DNA from: Alloalcanivorax dieselolei B5
GTDB lineage: Bacteria; Pseudomonadota; Gammaproteobacteria; Pseudomonadales; Alcanivoracaceae
Direction of reading: 5' to 3'
Assembly (NCBI RefSeq): GCF_000300005.1
Contig: NC_018691.1
Location: 3,534,001-3,598,000, forward strand
DNA: 64,000 nt
Shown here: piece by piece, positions 1-8,775 of the stretch
Layout: every line of letters begins with the position of its first letter
How positions within the stretch are numbered: the first letter of the stretch is position 1
Position numbers and translations under genes: made by a program
The notes under the pieces: model-generated
What the model saw: only the letters and a program-made list of their open reading frames with translations
Databases searched by the model: none
Told to the model about the DNA's origin: nothing

Positions 1-2994
1 CACAACGCTGCCGCCGTGAATGGCGCGGCCCAGTGTCAAAGAGCGGTCGGCATAGTCGTTGACCCATTGGCCGCCAACATCCAGCACACTGGATCCGCCA
101 AGATTCACCGTGCCCAAGGAGCCCAAAGCAATACGGCCTCCCGGCGTCCGGATACTACCCAGGATGTCCATTTCGACGGCTTCGGGGTTGCTTGAATTGA
201 TCCGCGCGCTGAACTCGGTGCCTGGCATCAGATCCACGGAGGCACCGGCTTCCAGCGTGAAGCCGTCGGTCACATTCAAGGTGATCTCGCCCAACCCCGA
301 ATCCGACAACGCCCTGTCGGACAACCAGGTGGTGGAGCCCGAAAGCGGCGACTCGTCTTCCTCCTCCTGTCCGGCCAGGAAAACGCCGTCAATTTGCGAA
401 TCGATACTGAAGTCCTTACGCAACAGCACCGGCGTGTGGCTGATGATCACCCGCCCCGGCGTCCACGGACGGTCATCGTTGCCCGCACCACCCAGCGTCA
501 AGCTGCCGGCCTGGGCAAGATCGGACAGTTCCTGAGCCCGGTCCCCGGGCTCCACCCCGCCATGGAGCTTGCCTTCCAGAATCATCGCCTCACCGGCCCG
601 GACCGTGATCGAACCGGCATCCCGCCCTTCCACATAACTGGATTCATACCGCGGGCGTGAGATCAACGGGTTGGTATAAGTGTCCGTCACGCCCCAACGA
701 TCGTGCGAGCGCTCATAAACCCCCGCCAGACCGACGTAGGTCATGTCCGTGGGCGCCGAGGAGATGTTGTGGATGCGCCCATCGGCTCCGAGCAGTTGTG
801 TCGTGGTATTCCAGCCGTCGCTATAGCGCACCGAACCACCGGAGACATCCAGGATCGAGCCGGGCCGTGTGATCACCGCGCCGCCGGCCTGAACGGTGAT
901 GTTCCCGCCCGCCGACGCCAGTTCGGCCAGGTCGATCAGGCTCGTGCCCACCCAGCCGGTCACATCCGCCAGTGGTGTGCCAACCCAGGCGCCCTTGATG
1001 GCGTTGCCGGAGCTGTCCGTAAGCCATTCCACGCCCGCCATCGGGCCGTCCGTGAACTGCCCCGACACACGCCGATCCACAATGACTTTCTTGCCGTAGA
1101 GCCAGGTAGCGTGCTGCAGAAAGGAATCCTTCAGTTCGTTGATGCGCAAATCCACCTCAACGAAGTTGCGCGCCATGTCCACCGGCATCTCCAGCAATCC
1201 CGCCGTGCTGATATAAGCGTCTTCGCCGATCAGGATGCGACTGCCGTCGCCCGCGCTTTCGTTACGCCGGTTGCCATTGATGAAGTGATAGGGGTTGGTC
1301 GCCGCTTGCAGATCAATATTGCCCGCCGCCGCCGTCACGCTGGCGCGGGGACGAATGTCGATCTCTTTGCCGTAGAGTTCGATGCGGCCCGGCCGGTAGC
1401 GATCCGGGAGTGCGCTGATCTCGATCTCGGTGGCATCCTCCCAGTCATTGACCACCTGGGTGACGCTGTTCTCGCCCAACGTGACGGTACCACCGGACCA
1501 AGCCACCAGATGATCAAAATCGCCGTTTCCTTCAAAGGAAGAGCCATGCCCATACATCCCCTGGCCCCAGGCACGCAACCGGATCGAGCCGTCGCGGTTG
1601 TTCAGCGCCGTGCTGGCCTGCAGGATGCCGTTCTGGTTGATCTCCCGCGAAACCAGGGTGATGTCACCATAATCGGCCTGCACCAGGCCGGTGTTGGTGA
1701 CGCTGTAGCCCACCTCGGCGGCACGCTGCTCCATCATCGGTAACACCTTTGAGACAATCTCCCGCTCAAAGGTGCTGTAGGTTCTGTCGCCGATGGCCGG
1801 CCCGTAATTGAAGGTCCAGGGCCGCACCGCGGACACCACCGCGTCGAAGCCTCTCACCGTGGGGTTCGTCTCGTCGGCCTCCAGCCATACGTTTTCCCCC
1901 GCCGCCATCAGCGTCTGCCCGCCAGGAGTGCGGATCTCTCCGTGGTTGCGGACTTTCGGGGCGAACAGCATCACGTGGCCATCCTTACCCTCGATCAGTG
2001 CGCCGGCCTGCACCTCCACATCACCCGGCGCCTCACCCGGCTCAAAGGCCGCCACTTGTCCATCCGGCTGGCCCGCCGTGTCAATGGACTCCCGGTTCGA
2101 CATCTCGGTCGGGTTCTCCCCGAAGGTCGGCAGGCCGTGATGCGAGCCGCCGTTGACCCAGCCCAGATCGTCCCGTTCCGTGCCCAGCCGGACGTTGATC
2201 CCCGCCTTGAACTGCTCATCGCTCAGTTTCAGACTGGCGGCCACCAGGTTGCGCACGTTGACCTGGCTGCTGCCGTTAAACACGATGCCGTTGCGATTGA
2301 TCAGATACACCCCGCCCTCGGCCTTGATGCGACCGGCAATCTCACTGGGTCGACCGTTGGGGTCGTTGACACGATTCAGGGCCGACCAGTCGTTGCCCCC
2401 GGTCTTGGCGTCAGTGCCGGCGCTCTGATCGAAGTTCACCGTGGTCTTGCTGCCAACGTTGAACGTCTCCCAGTTCAGGATCGCTTTCTTGTCCGTCTGC
2501 TTGATGGTGACCTCAGTACGGTCTCCGTCCCGGCTTTGCCGCGGGGCCTCGGCGTTATGCCAGCCGGCGGTCAAGGCATTGGTGTCCACTTTCAGACCGC
2601 CGTCCACCAGACCGTTGGGCACGTTGGCGGAGGCCTTGGCCGCGGCACGGGCCGCGGCCTGCTGTGCCGCGATGGACGCCGCCGTCCGTGTCATGCGCTC
2701 GAAAGATCGCTGCGCTTCCCGGTTACGCTTCTGCTGTGCCAAGGGCGGTGGCCGATGTGGATGGCCGGAAGGACGCTGGGCACGCTCGGCACGGCCCGCT
2801 CTCATGCTATCGAACCATTCCGCACTGAACGGACGTTGACCCGCCTCAGACTGCCCGGCGCCCACCGCCAGAATCAGAGCGATGGCCTGGACCAACGGCT
2901 TGCGGGTCATCACCGCCGCCGTTTTTTTATTACGGTCTTTGGTTACAACGGCGGACTTGAGGGCGCGAGCGCGGGGCGCGGTATTCGACGGCAT
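1..2994 (-). CDS. Two-partner-secretion exoprotein (TpsA, filamentous-haemagglutinin-like), 3' end outside window
   Basis: An open frame of 998 codons runs from ATG at 2994 off the left edge without a stop. The N-terminus is a long basic stretch followed by a hydrophobic segment and an A-x-A-like end (about residues 1-50), the extended signal peptide typical of TpsA proteins. Residues about 95-330 read as a TPS/haemagglutination activity domain, with a W-S-A-L-N-R-V block, the motif INRNGIVFNGSSQVN, and later GxxxLxAxxxxxL-type beta-helix strands. Such proteins cross the outer membrane through a TpsB pore; no tpsB is visible here and it could lie beyond position 1. The gene follows fecR by 172 bp on the same strand, suggesting control by the adjacent sigma/anti-sigma pair. 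Family certain; ligand and function of the missing C-terminal part unknown. Confidence 0.9.
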   Translation of the reverse strand, partial: MPSNTAPRARALKSAVVTKDRNKKTAAVMTRKPLVQAIALILAVGAGQSEAGQRPFSAEWFDSMRAGRAERAQRPSGHPHRPPPLAQQKRNREAQRSFERMTRTAASIAAQQAAARAAAKASANVPNGLVDGGLKVDTNALTAGWHNAEAPRQSRDGDRTEVTIKQTDKKAILNWETFNVGSKTTVNFDQSAGTDAKTGGNDWSALNRVNDPNGRPSEIAGRIKAEGGVYLINRNGIVFNGSSQVNVRNLVAASLKLSDEQFKAGINVRLGTERDDLGWVNGGSHHGLPTFGENPTEMSNRESIDTAGQPDGQVAAFEPGEAPGDVEVQAGALIEGKDGHVMLFAPKVRNHGEIRTPGGQTLMAAGENVWLEADETNPTVRGFDAVVSAVRPWTFNYGPAIGDRTYSTFEREIVSKVLPMMEQRAAEVGYSVTNTGLVQADYGDITLVSREINQNGILQASTALNNRDGSIRLRAWGQGMYGHGSSFEGNGDFDHLVAWSGGTVTLGENSVTQVVNDWEDATEIEISALPDRYRPGRIELYGKEIDIRPRASVTAAAGNIDLQAATNPYHFINGNRRNESAGDGSRILIGEDAYISTAGLLEMPVDMARNFVEVDLRINELKDSFLQHATWLYGKKVIVDRRVSGQFTDGPMAGVEWLTDSSGNAIKGAWVGTPLADVTGWVGTSLIDLAELASAGGNITVQAGGAVITRPGSILDVSGGSVRYSDGWNTTTQLLGADGRIHNISSAPTDMTYVGLAGVYERSHDRWGVTDTYTNPLISRPRYESSYVEGRDAGSITVRAGEAMILEGKLHGGVEPGDRAQELSDLAQAGSLTLGGAGNDDRPWTPGRVIISHTPVLLRKDFSIDSQIDGVFLAGQEEEDESPLSGSTTWLSDRALSDSGLGEITLNVTDGFTLEAGASVDLMPGTEFSARINSSNPEAVEMDILGSIRTPGGRIALGSLGTVNLGGSSVLDVGGQWVNDYADRSLTLGRAIHGGSVV

Positions 2995-3166
2995 GGTAAC
3001 GTCATCCATTCAGTTCCAGGGAACCACCTTGTGCCAATGAGCCCCACGAGGGACGCGCATTCGGACAAGCATGGCATGCTGAATGGATGACCGGGCGATT
3101 GCTCGAGGACCGAATCCCTGTCATGAAAAATTCACCGCCTTGGGAAACAAAGCAGTGCCGGCGGCA

Positions 3167-4147
3167 TCAACTCAGTATCACGACACCGCCAGGCAGGAAG
3201 GTGGAGTGAGCGCCGTAGGAATCGCGAATCAGCGCGATGACGGAGTCCAGTTGATCCAATCCGATACGAGCCTGCACACGGCGCTGAGCCAACTGCTCAT
3301 TGAGAAGAATGATCCTGCCTTCGCGATACCGATTGATTTCGGTGATCATCTGAGCCAGCGACTCGTCATCGAAGATCAGCATGCGATTTTGCCAACCCGT
3401 GACTTTTTCAATGTCGGCCGTGATGACGGACGCCACGCCCTGATCGTCATAGAGGAGTTGTTGCTTCGCGGACAGTTGTCGCAGGCCGTGAACGGTCTCA
3501 ACCGAAAGACGCCCTTCGATACACGTTACGCAGGTCTCGCCATCCCAATGGCGAACATTGAAGCGCGCCGCCTTGGAGGTGATGGTTCCCTTCCCCACAA
3601 AGACGGTTAACGGAGCGCCGGTCTGCGCCACCTGCACCCCCACTTCTCCGCCAAGCACTTCCAACGCCAAGGCCCCGTCGGAAGAAAGACGCTGATTCAC
3701 ACGGGTCCGAGTGTTCATTTCCAGCTGGACGCCGTCGTTCAAGGCCAGGCGTTTTTGTTCACCAACCTCGGTGTGAAAATCACCCTGTCCATTCAATCCG
3801 TCCCACACGGAGGAAACAGCAATGTACCCAACCGCTGTGGCAGCCAGTCCGATAAAGGCCCGGCGCCCCATACTTTGACCTCGAGCAGGCTTCGCCGGCG
3901 GGGCGTTGGAGCGGCCCTGGACGCTGCCATCACCGTGCTCCACCTCCGCCAGCGCCGGTTCCAGCAAAGTCCATAGCTGACGGGCCTGGGCGAGCGCTTC
4001 CTGATGACGGGGACTGCGGGCACACCAGGCCCGGAACGCCTCCGCGTCCTCGGTTGTGGCGTCCCCCGACTTGAGGCGCACCAGCCACGCTTGCGCTTCC
4101 TTTCTTAAAACCAACACATCCTGCTCCGGATGTTCCTGCTCGTTCAT
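3167..4147 (-). CDS. FecR-family anti-sigma factor (cell-surface signalling)
   Basis: 326 residues. An N-terminal cytoplasmic region (about 10-70, DUF4880-like, with WCARSPRHQEAL) would bind the sigma factor. A single hydrophobic segment at about 96-115 is preceded by GRRAF, a twin-arginine-like start as noted in some FecR proteins. A periplasmic FecR domain follows (about 125-225: TEVGEQKRLALNDGV, then LNTRTRVN-like strands) and a C-terminal DUF4974-type domain. FecR proteins hold or activate an ECF sigma factor depending on an outer-membrane signal. The gene lies 61 bp downstream of its presumed sigma factor and upstream of the exoprotein gene, on one strand, so the three look like one regulatory unit. 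Confidence 0.9.
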   Translation of the reverse strand: MNEQEHPEQDVLVLRKEAQAWLVRLKSGDATTEDAEAFRAWCARSPRHQEALAQARQLWTLLEPALAEVEHGDGSVQGRSNAPPAKPARGQSMGRRAFIGLAATAVGYIAVSSVWDGLNGQGDFHTEVGEQKRLALNDGVQLEMNTRTRVNQRLSSDGALALEVLGGEVGVQVAQTGAPLTVFVGKGTITSKAARFNVRHWDGETCVTCIEGRLSVETVHGLRQLSAKQQLLYDDQGVASVITADIEKVTGWQNRMLIFDDESLAQMITEINRYREGRIILLNEQLAQRRVQARIGLDQLDSVIALIRDSYGAHSTFLPGGVVILS

Positions 4148-4208
4148 GAGGTTTCCGTCACCGCCTTCCAGGTTTGCTCATCATCCGCATTCTCAAGGCG
4201 CCTCAATG

Positions 4209-4730
4209 CTATGACGCCTTACCGGCACCGGGACCGAACCGGCGGATCACCCGTCGGTCCACCCTTTCGCCACAGAACGCCAATGCCGCCTTAAGTTCCT
4301 TTTCCACCATGCGAACGGAAATCCCGAACTGCCGGGCGATCTCCTTATGGGGTATGGCCTCCATCCGTGATGCCACCAGAATGTCCCGTCGACGAGGCGG
4401 CAGCGCCTCTATGGCGGCTTTCAAGGCCTCCAGTTCATACCACTCCTGCGCCCGATCCGCGGGATTATCCGTGCCCTCCCCCTCATCCAGCAGCGCCTCG
4501 ATTTCATCGGAGTACAACAGGCGGGCGGACTTATTACGATGATCATGGGCGACATTCATCGCCACCCGATAAAAGTAAGCCCCCGGGTTATGTATTTCCT
4601 CCCCCTTACCCAATCGGTCAACGCGCAACCAGGTCTCATGCAGGACGTCGTCGGCCAAGTCTTCGTTGCCCAGGCTGAACCTCAAGCGTCGCCGCAGTTC
4701 GGCATAGCAGGCCAGAAATTCGTCACGCAC
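4209..4730 (-). CDS. ECF sigma factor, FecI-like
   Basis: 173 residues. Region 2 (about 5-75: ADDVLHETWLRV, then AYFYRVAMNVAHDH) and region 4 (about 110-160: LPPRRRDILVASRMEAIPHKE, then GISVRMVEKELKAAL) are both present, the standard two-domain ECF layout of the FecI branch. The start is GTG, preceded by GGGAGGG about 8 bases upstream. It begins three bases after the stop of the receptor-like gene and in the same frame, so translation is probably coupled. Expected role: direct RNA polymerase to a surface-protein gene, most simply the neighbouring tpsA, when FecR relays a signal. The target is inference. Confidence 0.9.
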   Translation of the reverse strand: MRDEFLACYAELRRRLRFSLGNEDLADDVLHETWLRVDRLGKGEEIHNPGAYFYRVAMNVAHDHRNKSARLLYSDEIEALLDEGEGTDNPADRAQEWYELEALKAAIEALPPRRRDILVASRMEAIPHKEIARQFGISVRMVEKELKAALAFCGERVDRRVIRRFGPGAGKAS

Positions 4731-4733
4731 CTC

Positions 4734-5435
4734 CTATTCCCTCCCTATGGCAGCGCTTGGCTCTGCTTCGTTCGGACAAGGCGTCCCGGTCGAGGGCACC
4801 ACCAGCACCGTTAACGGCTGGGGTAGCTTTGCCGCCAATCCCGGTTCGACATGTATACCTCGAATCACTGACCGTAAAGCGTGATCGCGCTCTCCATCAC
4901 CGCTGCTGTCCAAAAGTTCCACTTTGCTCACGTCCCCCCTTTGATCGGTCCATAAACGCATGGCGGCACGATAATGCCCTGGACGGGTGAGCCGATTCGA
5001 ACACAGTCGCCGATGAAGGCGCTCCTGAATGGCCGCGGCCACGCGATGTCCCCCCAAACCCGGCTGGGACAAGCCCGCACCGGAACCGGTTCGCCCGGGC
5101 ATACCCTCGGACCGCCGATACGGCACCAGCGTCAGGGCTTTCTCAGCCTGGTACCGCACCTCCAACTCATGCGGCCCCAACAGCCGCTGTAACGCCTCTT
5201 TCGGTGTGTAGTCACCGATCACAGGAAAGGAACGCCGATTGCGGACCAGTGCCGCGTCCACCAACACCGTAAGGCCGGTATCCTCACTGTATCGTTTGAT
5301 GGCCTGCCCCAAATCCATGGCGGGAATATCAAAAAAGTAGGAGGGCTGCGGTGCGAGAGGCTCAGCGCGGGCTTGAAAAGAGGCCGAGCTGGCCACCCCT
5401 ATCAGCACCATGGCCACCGCGATGCTCAGTCTCAT
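4734..5435 (-). CDS. VreA-like signalling protein: STN domain plus TonB-like C-terminus, no beta-barrel
   Basis: About 233 residues from the ATG that opens a clear signal peptide (MRLSIAVAMVLIGVASSASF, ending ARA-E); the frame is open further upstream to 5504. Residues about 32-105 are a secretin/TonB short N-terminal (STN) domain: FDIPAMDLGQAIKRYSEDTG, then FPVIGDYTPKEALQRLLGP. After a Gly/Arg-rich linker, residues about 130-215 resemble a TonB C-terminal domain (AAMRLWTDQRGDVSKVELL). Normal FecA-type receptors carry the STN domain on a 22-strand barrel; this one stops short. This matches VreA of the P. aeruginosa PUMA3 system, encoded with an ECF sigma factor, a FecR protein and a nearby TpsA, as here. 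Analogy to Vre is inference from layout and domains. Confidence 0.75.
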   Translation of the reverse strand: MRLSIAVAMVLIGVASSASFQARAEPLAPQPSYFFDIPAMDLGQAIKRYSEDTGLTVLVDAALVRNRRSFPVIGDYTPKEALQRLLGPHELEVRYQAEKALTLVPYRRSEGMPGRTGSGAGLSQPGLGGHRVAAAIQERLHRRLCSNRLTRPGHYRAAMRLWTDQRGDVSKVELLDSSGDGERDHALRSVIRGIHVEPGLAAKLPQPLTVLVVPSTGTPCPNEAEPSAAIGRE

Positions 5436-5649
5436 TATCTTTTTACCCACTAGGTAGGCAGGGGTAAGTTGAATATCAGGTGCACGCAGGTGAAGGGTGG
5501 ACAAGAAATATGACGTTTCGGTGAACGCGAGCTACTCATTGCGGCAACGCGGCTTTCAGGCAGGTGTAACCCCTTCTGCCTCCATTAGCATCCTGCTCTC
5601 AGCCCGCCTCATCCGCTATACGGCTACCTACGAGCGTGGGCAAGTCCCT

Positions 5650-5946
5650 CTAGTAGAACCGCTCGACAAAGATCAGTCCAAACACGAACCCAATCAGCGC
5701 CAAAACGCCGGGAATGGCATAAACCCATAAAAAGGTATGCCTTCCCATCTCCCCCTTTGAATAGCGCTTATAGCCCGCGTCATAAAAGAACGCTCCCAAA
5801 ATCAAAAGGAAAAAGAATGCACTGGAAATATCTAGGACTCGATCCGGGCCGACCCAGACCCACCAAGCACCCGATCGAATAGCCGAAAAGTAGACAACAA
5901 TCACCTGCAAGACCAGAAAAACAGGTTTAATCATCACTCGCGCCAT
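5650..5946 (-). CDS. Small membrane protein, paralogue of the one at 10401-10679
   Basis: 98 residues with three hydrophobic segments (about 7-25, 40-58, 75-95). The motif WWVWVGPDR, then FLLILGAFFYDAGYKR and SKGEMGRH, is matched in the protein at 10401-10679 by WWVWMEGGR, FLFVLGAYVYEAGYKK and SRKEIGRF, so the two are paralogues. No function recognised. Both sit on the minus strand downstream of an Rhs toxin, where repeated small genes are often immunity or orphan immunity genes; that role is a guess. The start codon is only 13 bp from the end of an IS66 insertion, so the gene has probably lost its original promoter. Confidence 0.6.
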   Translation of the reverse strand: MARVMIKPVFLVLQVIVVYFSAIRSGAWWVWVGPDRVLDISSAFFFLLILGAFFYDAGYKRYSKGEMGRHTFLWVYAIPGVLALIGFVFGLIFVERFY

Positions 5947-6006
5947 TACTACAATCTACGTAAGCGTCCGGCGACCCCATCTTGAGTCGACGGTTGCGGC
6001 CTTCAC

Positions 6007-6040
6007 GATAGTGTCCACTTATTTCTTAGTGGACACTATC
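6007..6040. repeat. Perfect 13-bp palindrome ending one base before tnpA
   Basis: GATAGTGTCCACT (6007-6019) and AGTGGACACTATC (6028-6040) are exact reverse complements around an 8-base AT-rich loop. The tnpA ATG is at 6042. The stem occupies the place of a ribosome binding site and no Shine-Dalgarno sequence is otherwise seen, so it could limit tnpA translation or block read-through from outside, as described for other insertion sequences; it may also be a repressor site. Confidence 0.8.
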
Positions 6041-6041
6041 G

Positions 6042-6425
6042 ATGGACCCGTTAAGCGTATCTCAGCCCCAACCTCAACCACGACGTCGCCGTCACTTCTC
6101 CCGTGAGTTCAAGGCGCACATCGTGGCCGCCTGTCAGGAACCGGGCGTGTCCGTCTCCCGGATCGCCCTGGACAACCAACTCAACGCCAACCTGGTCCGC
6201 CGCTGGATCCGTGAAGCCGAGCAAGCCGGCCAGACAATAACGTCACCCGCGTTTATGCCCTTGGCGGTACCGGTGGCGTCGAGCCCTCCTGACCGGTCTT
6301 GCGCCAAGGAGTCGGGTAACCGCATCCGCATTGAAGTGCCCCGCTCCGGCGGACCGGTCATCGTGGAATGGCCCGCCGAGCAAGCCCATCAGTGCCTGGC
6401 CCTGTTACGCGAGCTGCTGCGATGA
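6042..6425 (+). CDS. tnpA: IS66 accessory protein TnpA
   Basis: 127 residues. The N-terminal helix-turn-helix (about 17-60: RRHFSREFKAHIVAACQE, then NLVRRWIREAE) is the IS3/IS66 TnpA-type DNA-binding region, and the C-terminus is variable. It is the first gene of the element and overlaps tnpB by four bases (ATGA), so translation is coupled. Needed with TnpB for IS66 transposition in studied elements, though its exact role is unclear. Full length. Confidence 0.92.
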   Translation: MDPLSVSQPQPQPRRRRHFSREFKAHIVAACQEPGVSVSRIALDNQLNANLVRRWIREAEQAGQTITSPAFMPLAVPVASSPPDRSCAKESGNRIRIEVPRSGGPVIVEWPAEQAHQCLALLRELLR

Positions 6426-6757
6426 TCCGCATCGACGAGATCTGGCTGGCCACCGCGCCACTGGACATGCGCGCCGGACCGGACAAGGCCCTGGCCCGGG
6501 TGATCCAGGTGTTCGGTGCGGCGAAGCCACATCAGGCTTACCTGTTCGCCAACCGCCGGGGCAACCGCATGAAAGTGCTGATCCACGACGGCTTCGGTAT
6601 CTGGCTGTGCGCCCGCCGGCTCCATCGGGGCAAGTTCCACTGGGGTGACGCTTGGCGCGGCGATCAGTTGCGCCTGAATGAAGAACAACTGGCCGCCCTG
6701 GTGCAGGGCCTGCCCTGGCAGCGACTGGGCGACGAGGCCGTGATCTCGGTGCTGTAA
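6422..6757 (+). CDS. tnpB: IS66 accessory protein TnpB
   Basis: 111 residues starting at the ATG that overlaps the tnpA stop. The pattern is that of the IS66 Orf2/TnpB family: IWLATAPLDMRAGPDKAL near the N-terminus, then AYLFANRRGNRMKVLIHDG and GIWLCARRLHRGKFHW. The usual family length is about 110-120, so it is intact. Role in transposition known genetically but not biochemically. Confidence 0.93.
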   Translation: MIRIDEIWLATAPLDMRAGPDKALARVIQVFGAAKPHQAYLFANRRGNRMKVLIHDGFGIWLCARRLHRGKFHWGDAWRGDQLRLNEEQLAALVQGLPWQRLGDEAVISVL

Positions 6758-6831
6758 CCACACCTCGTTCCCGTTGGCTATACGCCCAACCTCCAATCGC
6801 CCACCGGGCGCTGGCTTGGCATACTGTCCGC

Positions 6832-8409
6832 ATGACCTCGCGCCCTGACCTCAACGCCCTCTCTCCCGACCAACTCCGTGCCCTGGCCACCGAGTTGTTC
6901 GATCACTTGGAGAGCAAGGATCGGGTCCTCGCCCAAAATGACCGGACCCTCAGCCAACAAGAAAAAGCGATCCGTCACCGCGACGCGGTGATCGAGAAAC
7001 AGGCCCACGAACTGGCGCTGCTCAAGCGCCACAAGTTCGCCCGGCGCAGCGAGCAGTTCAAGGGCGTGCAGGGCCAGTTGCTTGACGAACTGATCGACGC
7101 CGACCTGGCCGCCATGGAGGCGGAGCTGGCCGAGTTACTTCCAACGCAGGCGCCCCCCGCCGCTGCCAAGCAACAGCCCAAGCGCGCCCCGCTACCGCCC
7201 CAACTGCCCCGCACCCTGATCCACCATGAACCCGAGGATACGCAATGCCGCTGTGGGTGTGCGCTCAAGCGCGTCGGCGAGGACATCAGCGAGAAGCTGG
7301 ACTACGTGCCGGGCGAGTTCACGGTGGAGCGCCATATCCGGGGCAAGTGGGCCTGCGAGCAATGCGAGACCTTGATCCAGGCGCCGGTGCCGAGGCAAGT
7401 CATCGACAAAGGCATCCCGACGTCTGGGCTGCTGGCCCAGGTGCTGGTGGCCAAGTACGCCGATCATCTGCCCCTGTACCGCCAGGAGCGCATCTTCGGC
7501 CGGGCCGGTCTGGCGATCCCCCGTTCCACCCTGGCCGAGTGGGTGGGCACCTGCGGTGTGTGGTTGCAGCCACTGGTGGATGCGCTCAGAGCCCAGTTGC
7601 TAGCCCAGCCGGTGCTGCACGCGGATGAAACGCCGGTAGCGATGCTGGCACCGGGCAAGAAGAAAACCCACCGGGCCTATGTGTGGGCTTACTGCAGCAC
7701 CTCGTTCTCTGAACTGAAGGCCACGGTCTACGACTTCGCGCCCAGCCGGGCGGGCGCACACGCCCGCGCCTTCCTGGGGGACTGGCATGGCAAGCTGGTG
7801 TGTGACGACTACGCTGGCTATAAGGCGGGCTTCGGCGAGGGCATTACCGAGATCGGTTGCCTGGCGCACGCCCGTCGCAAGTTCCACGACCTGCACGTGG
7901 CCAACAAGAGTGAGCTGGCCGCCCAAGCGCTGGAGTCCATCGGTGCGCTGTACGGGATCGAGCGAGAGGCGAAGGATCTGCCGGATAAAGACCGCCAGCG
8001 CTTGCGCAACGAAAAAGCCCGGCCCATCGCCGACGCCCTGCACCAATGGATGATCTCCCGACGGCAAAAAGTCCCGGACGGCTCGGGTACGGCCAAAGCC
8101 CTGGACTACAGCCTGAAACGCTGGGCGGCGCTGACGCGCTACCTGGACGATGGCGCGGTGCCGATCGACAACAACCGGGTGGAAAACCAGATCCGCCCCT
8201 GGGCGCTGGGGCGCAATAACTGGCTGTTCGCGGGCTCTCTGCGCAGTGGTCAACGTGCGGCCGCCGTCATGAGCCTGATCCAGTCGGCGAAGCTGAACGG
8301 CCACGATCCTTATGCGTATCTGAAGGATGTGCTGGCTCGGCTGCCGACGCACAAGAACAACGCCATCGACGAACTCCTGCCGCAAAACTGGGCGCCGACC
8401 TCCGCCTGA
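6832..8409 (+). CDS. tnpC: IS66 transposase TnpC
   Basis: 525 residues, normal for the family. Order: an N-terminal coiled coil (about 20-70), an IS66-type zinc-binding segment (about 135-190, with CRCGCALKRV and WACEQCETL), then the DDE catalytic domain (about 200-480) containing VLHADETPV, VCDDYAGYKA and the conserved DNNRVENQIRPWALGRNNWL with its catalytic Glu, and the short SAxxNGxxPYxYL-like tail (SAKLNGHDPYAYLKDVL). No frameshift or stop, so the element should be able to move. Confidence 0.95.
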   Translation: MTSRPDLNALSPDQLRALATELFDHLESKDRVLAQNDRTLSQQEKAIRHRDAVIEKQAHELALLKRHKFARRSEQFKGVQGQLLDELIDADLAAMEAELAELLPTQAPPAAAKQQPKRAPLPPQLPRTLIHHEPEDTQCRCGCALKRVGEDISEKLDYVPGEFTVERHIRGKWACEQCETLIQAPVPRQVIDKGIPTSGLLAQVLVAKYADHLPLYRQERIFGRAGLAIPRSTLAEWVGTCGVWLQPLVDALRAQLLAQPVLHADETPVAMLAPGKKKTHRAYVWAYCSTSFSELKATVYDFAPSRAGAHARAFLGDWHGKLVCDDYAGYKAGFGEGITEIGCLAHARRKFHDLHVANKSELAAQALESIGALYGIEREAKDLPDKDRQRLRNEKARPIADALHQWMISRRQKVPDGSGTAKALDYSLKRWAALTRYLDDGAVPIDNNRVENQIRPWALGRNNWLFAGSLRSGQRAAAVMSLIQSAKLNGHDPYAYLKDVLARLPTHKNNAIDELLPQNWAPTSA

Positions 8410-8454
8410 CAAGGTGGGATTACCGGACGCTTACCAATCTACCGCTTAAGAGCA

Positions 8455-8754
8455 TCAATAAAGGCTCCAAGAAAGACCGATCAAGAATAAGACAGATCCT
8501 ATAACCATCATACTCTTCCCGTATAATGGAAGTCTCTTTTCCATCCTCTCTCTTTTATTCCTAACGTTATCAGCAGCGCGATACGCCTTTTGACCCCTGA
8601 GAATATGCTCCTGAAGTCGAAAATTAAACTGAAGCTCTCCAGCCTGCGGCAACAAAAAAAGCATCAGACCTAAAAAGAGTAGCCCTCCCCCAAGGACCAA
8701 AAAACCTGTCGCATCAAATGAGTTACCCAATATTTCCATCCAATCATTTTTCAT
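8455..8754 (-). CDS. Small two-helix membrane protein, unknown
   Basis: 99 residues. Hydrophobic segments at about 17-36 (GFLVLGGGLLFLGLMLFLLP) and 78-97 (SMMVIGSVLFLIGLSWSLY) bracket a charged central stretch (about 42-75, rich in R, K and E). No family recognised. It lies between the IS66 element and another small gene on the same strand and ends 13 bp after the IS66 target duplication; before that insertion it was next to the 5650-5946 gene. GC content is visibly lower than the core. Could be an immunity-type or cargo gene of the toxin locus. Confidence 0.5.
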   Translation of the reverse strand: MKNDWMEILGNSFDATGFLVLGGGLLFLGLMLFLLPQAGELQFNFRLQEHILRGQKAYRAADNVRNKRERMEKRLPLYGKSMMVIGSVLFLIGLSWSLY

Positions 8755-8775
8755 ACATCCAGCGTATCACGCCCT

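Larger units (their letters stand above)
5960..8434 (+). mobile_element. Complete IS66-family insertion sequence (2475 bp) with 8-bp target duplication
   Basis: The ends are inverted repeats starting GTAAGCGTCCGG (5960 onward and, reversed, up to 8434), the usual IS66 terminus; the next bases diverge slightly (CGACCCC against TAATCCC). The flanks are an exact 8-bp direct repeat, CAATCTAC, at 5952-5959 and 8435-8442, the duplication length expected for IS66. Inside are tnpA, tnpB and tnpC, all intact. Intact ends, target duplication and reading frames point to a recent insertion. Removing it joins the upstream side of the gene at 5650-5946 to the small genes at 8455-9084, which read the same way. 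Confidence 0.95.

Noticed and set aside
703..3090. Long plus-strand open frames opposite the exoprotein gene
   Set aside because: They lie codon-in-register antisense to the TpsA frame, have Arg/His/Ala-rich shadow composition and match no family.
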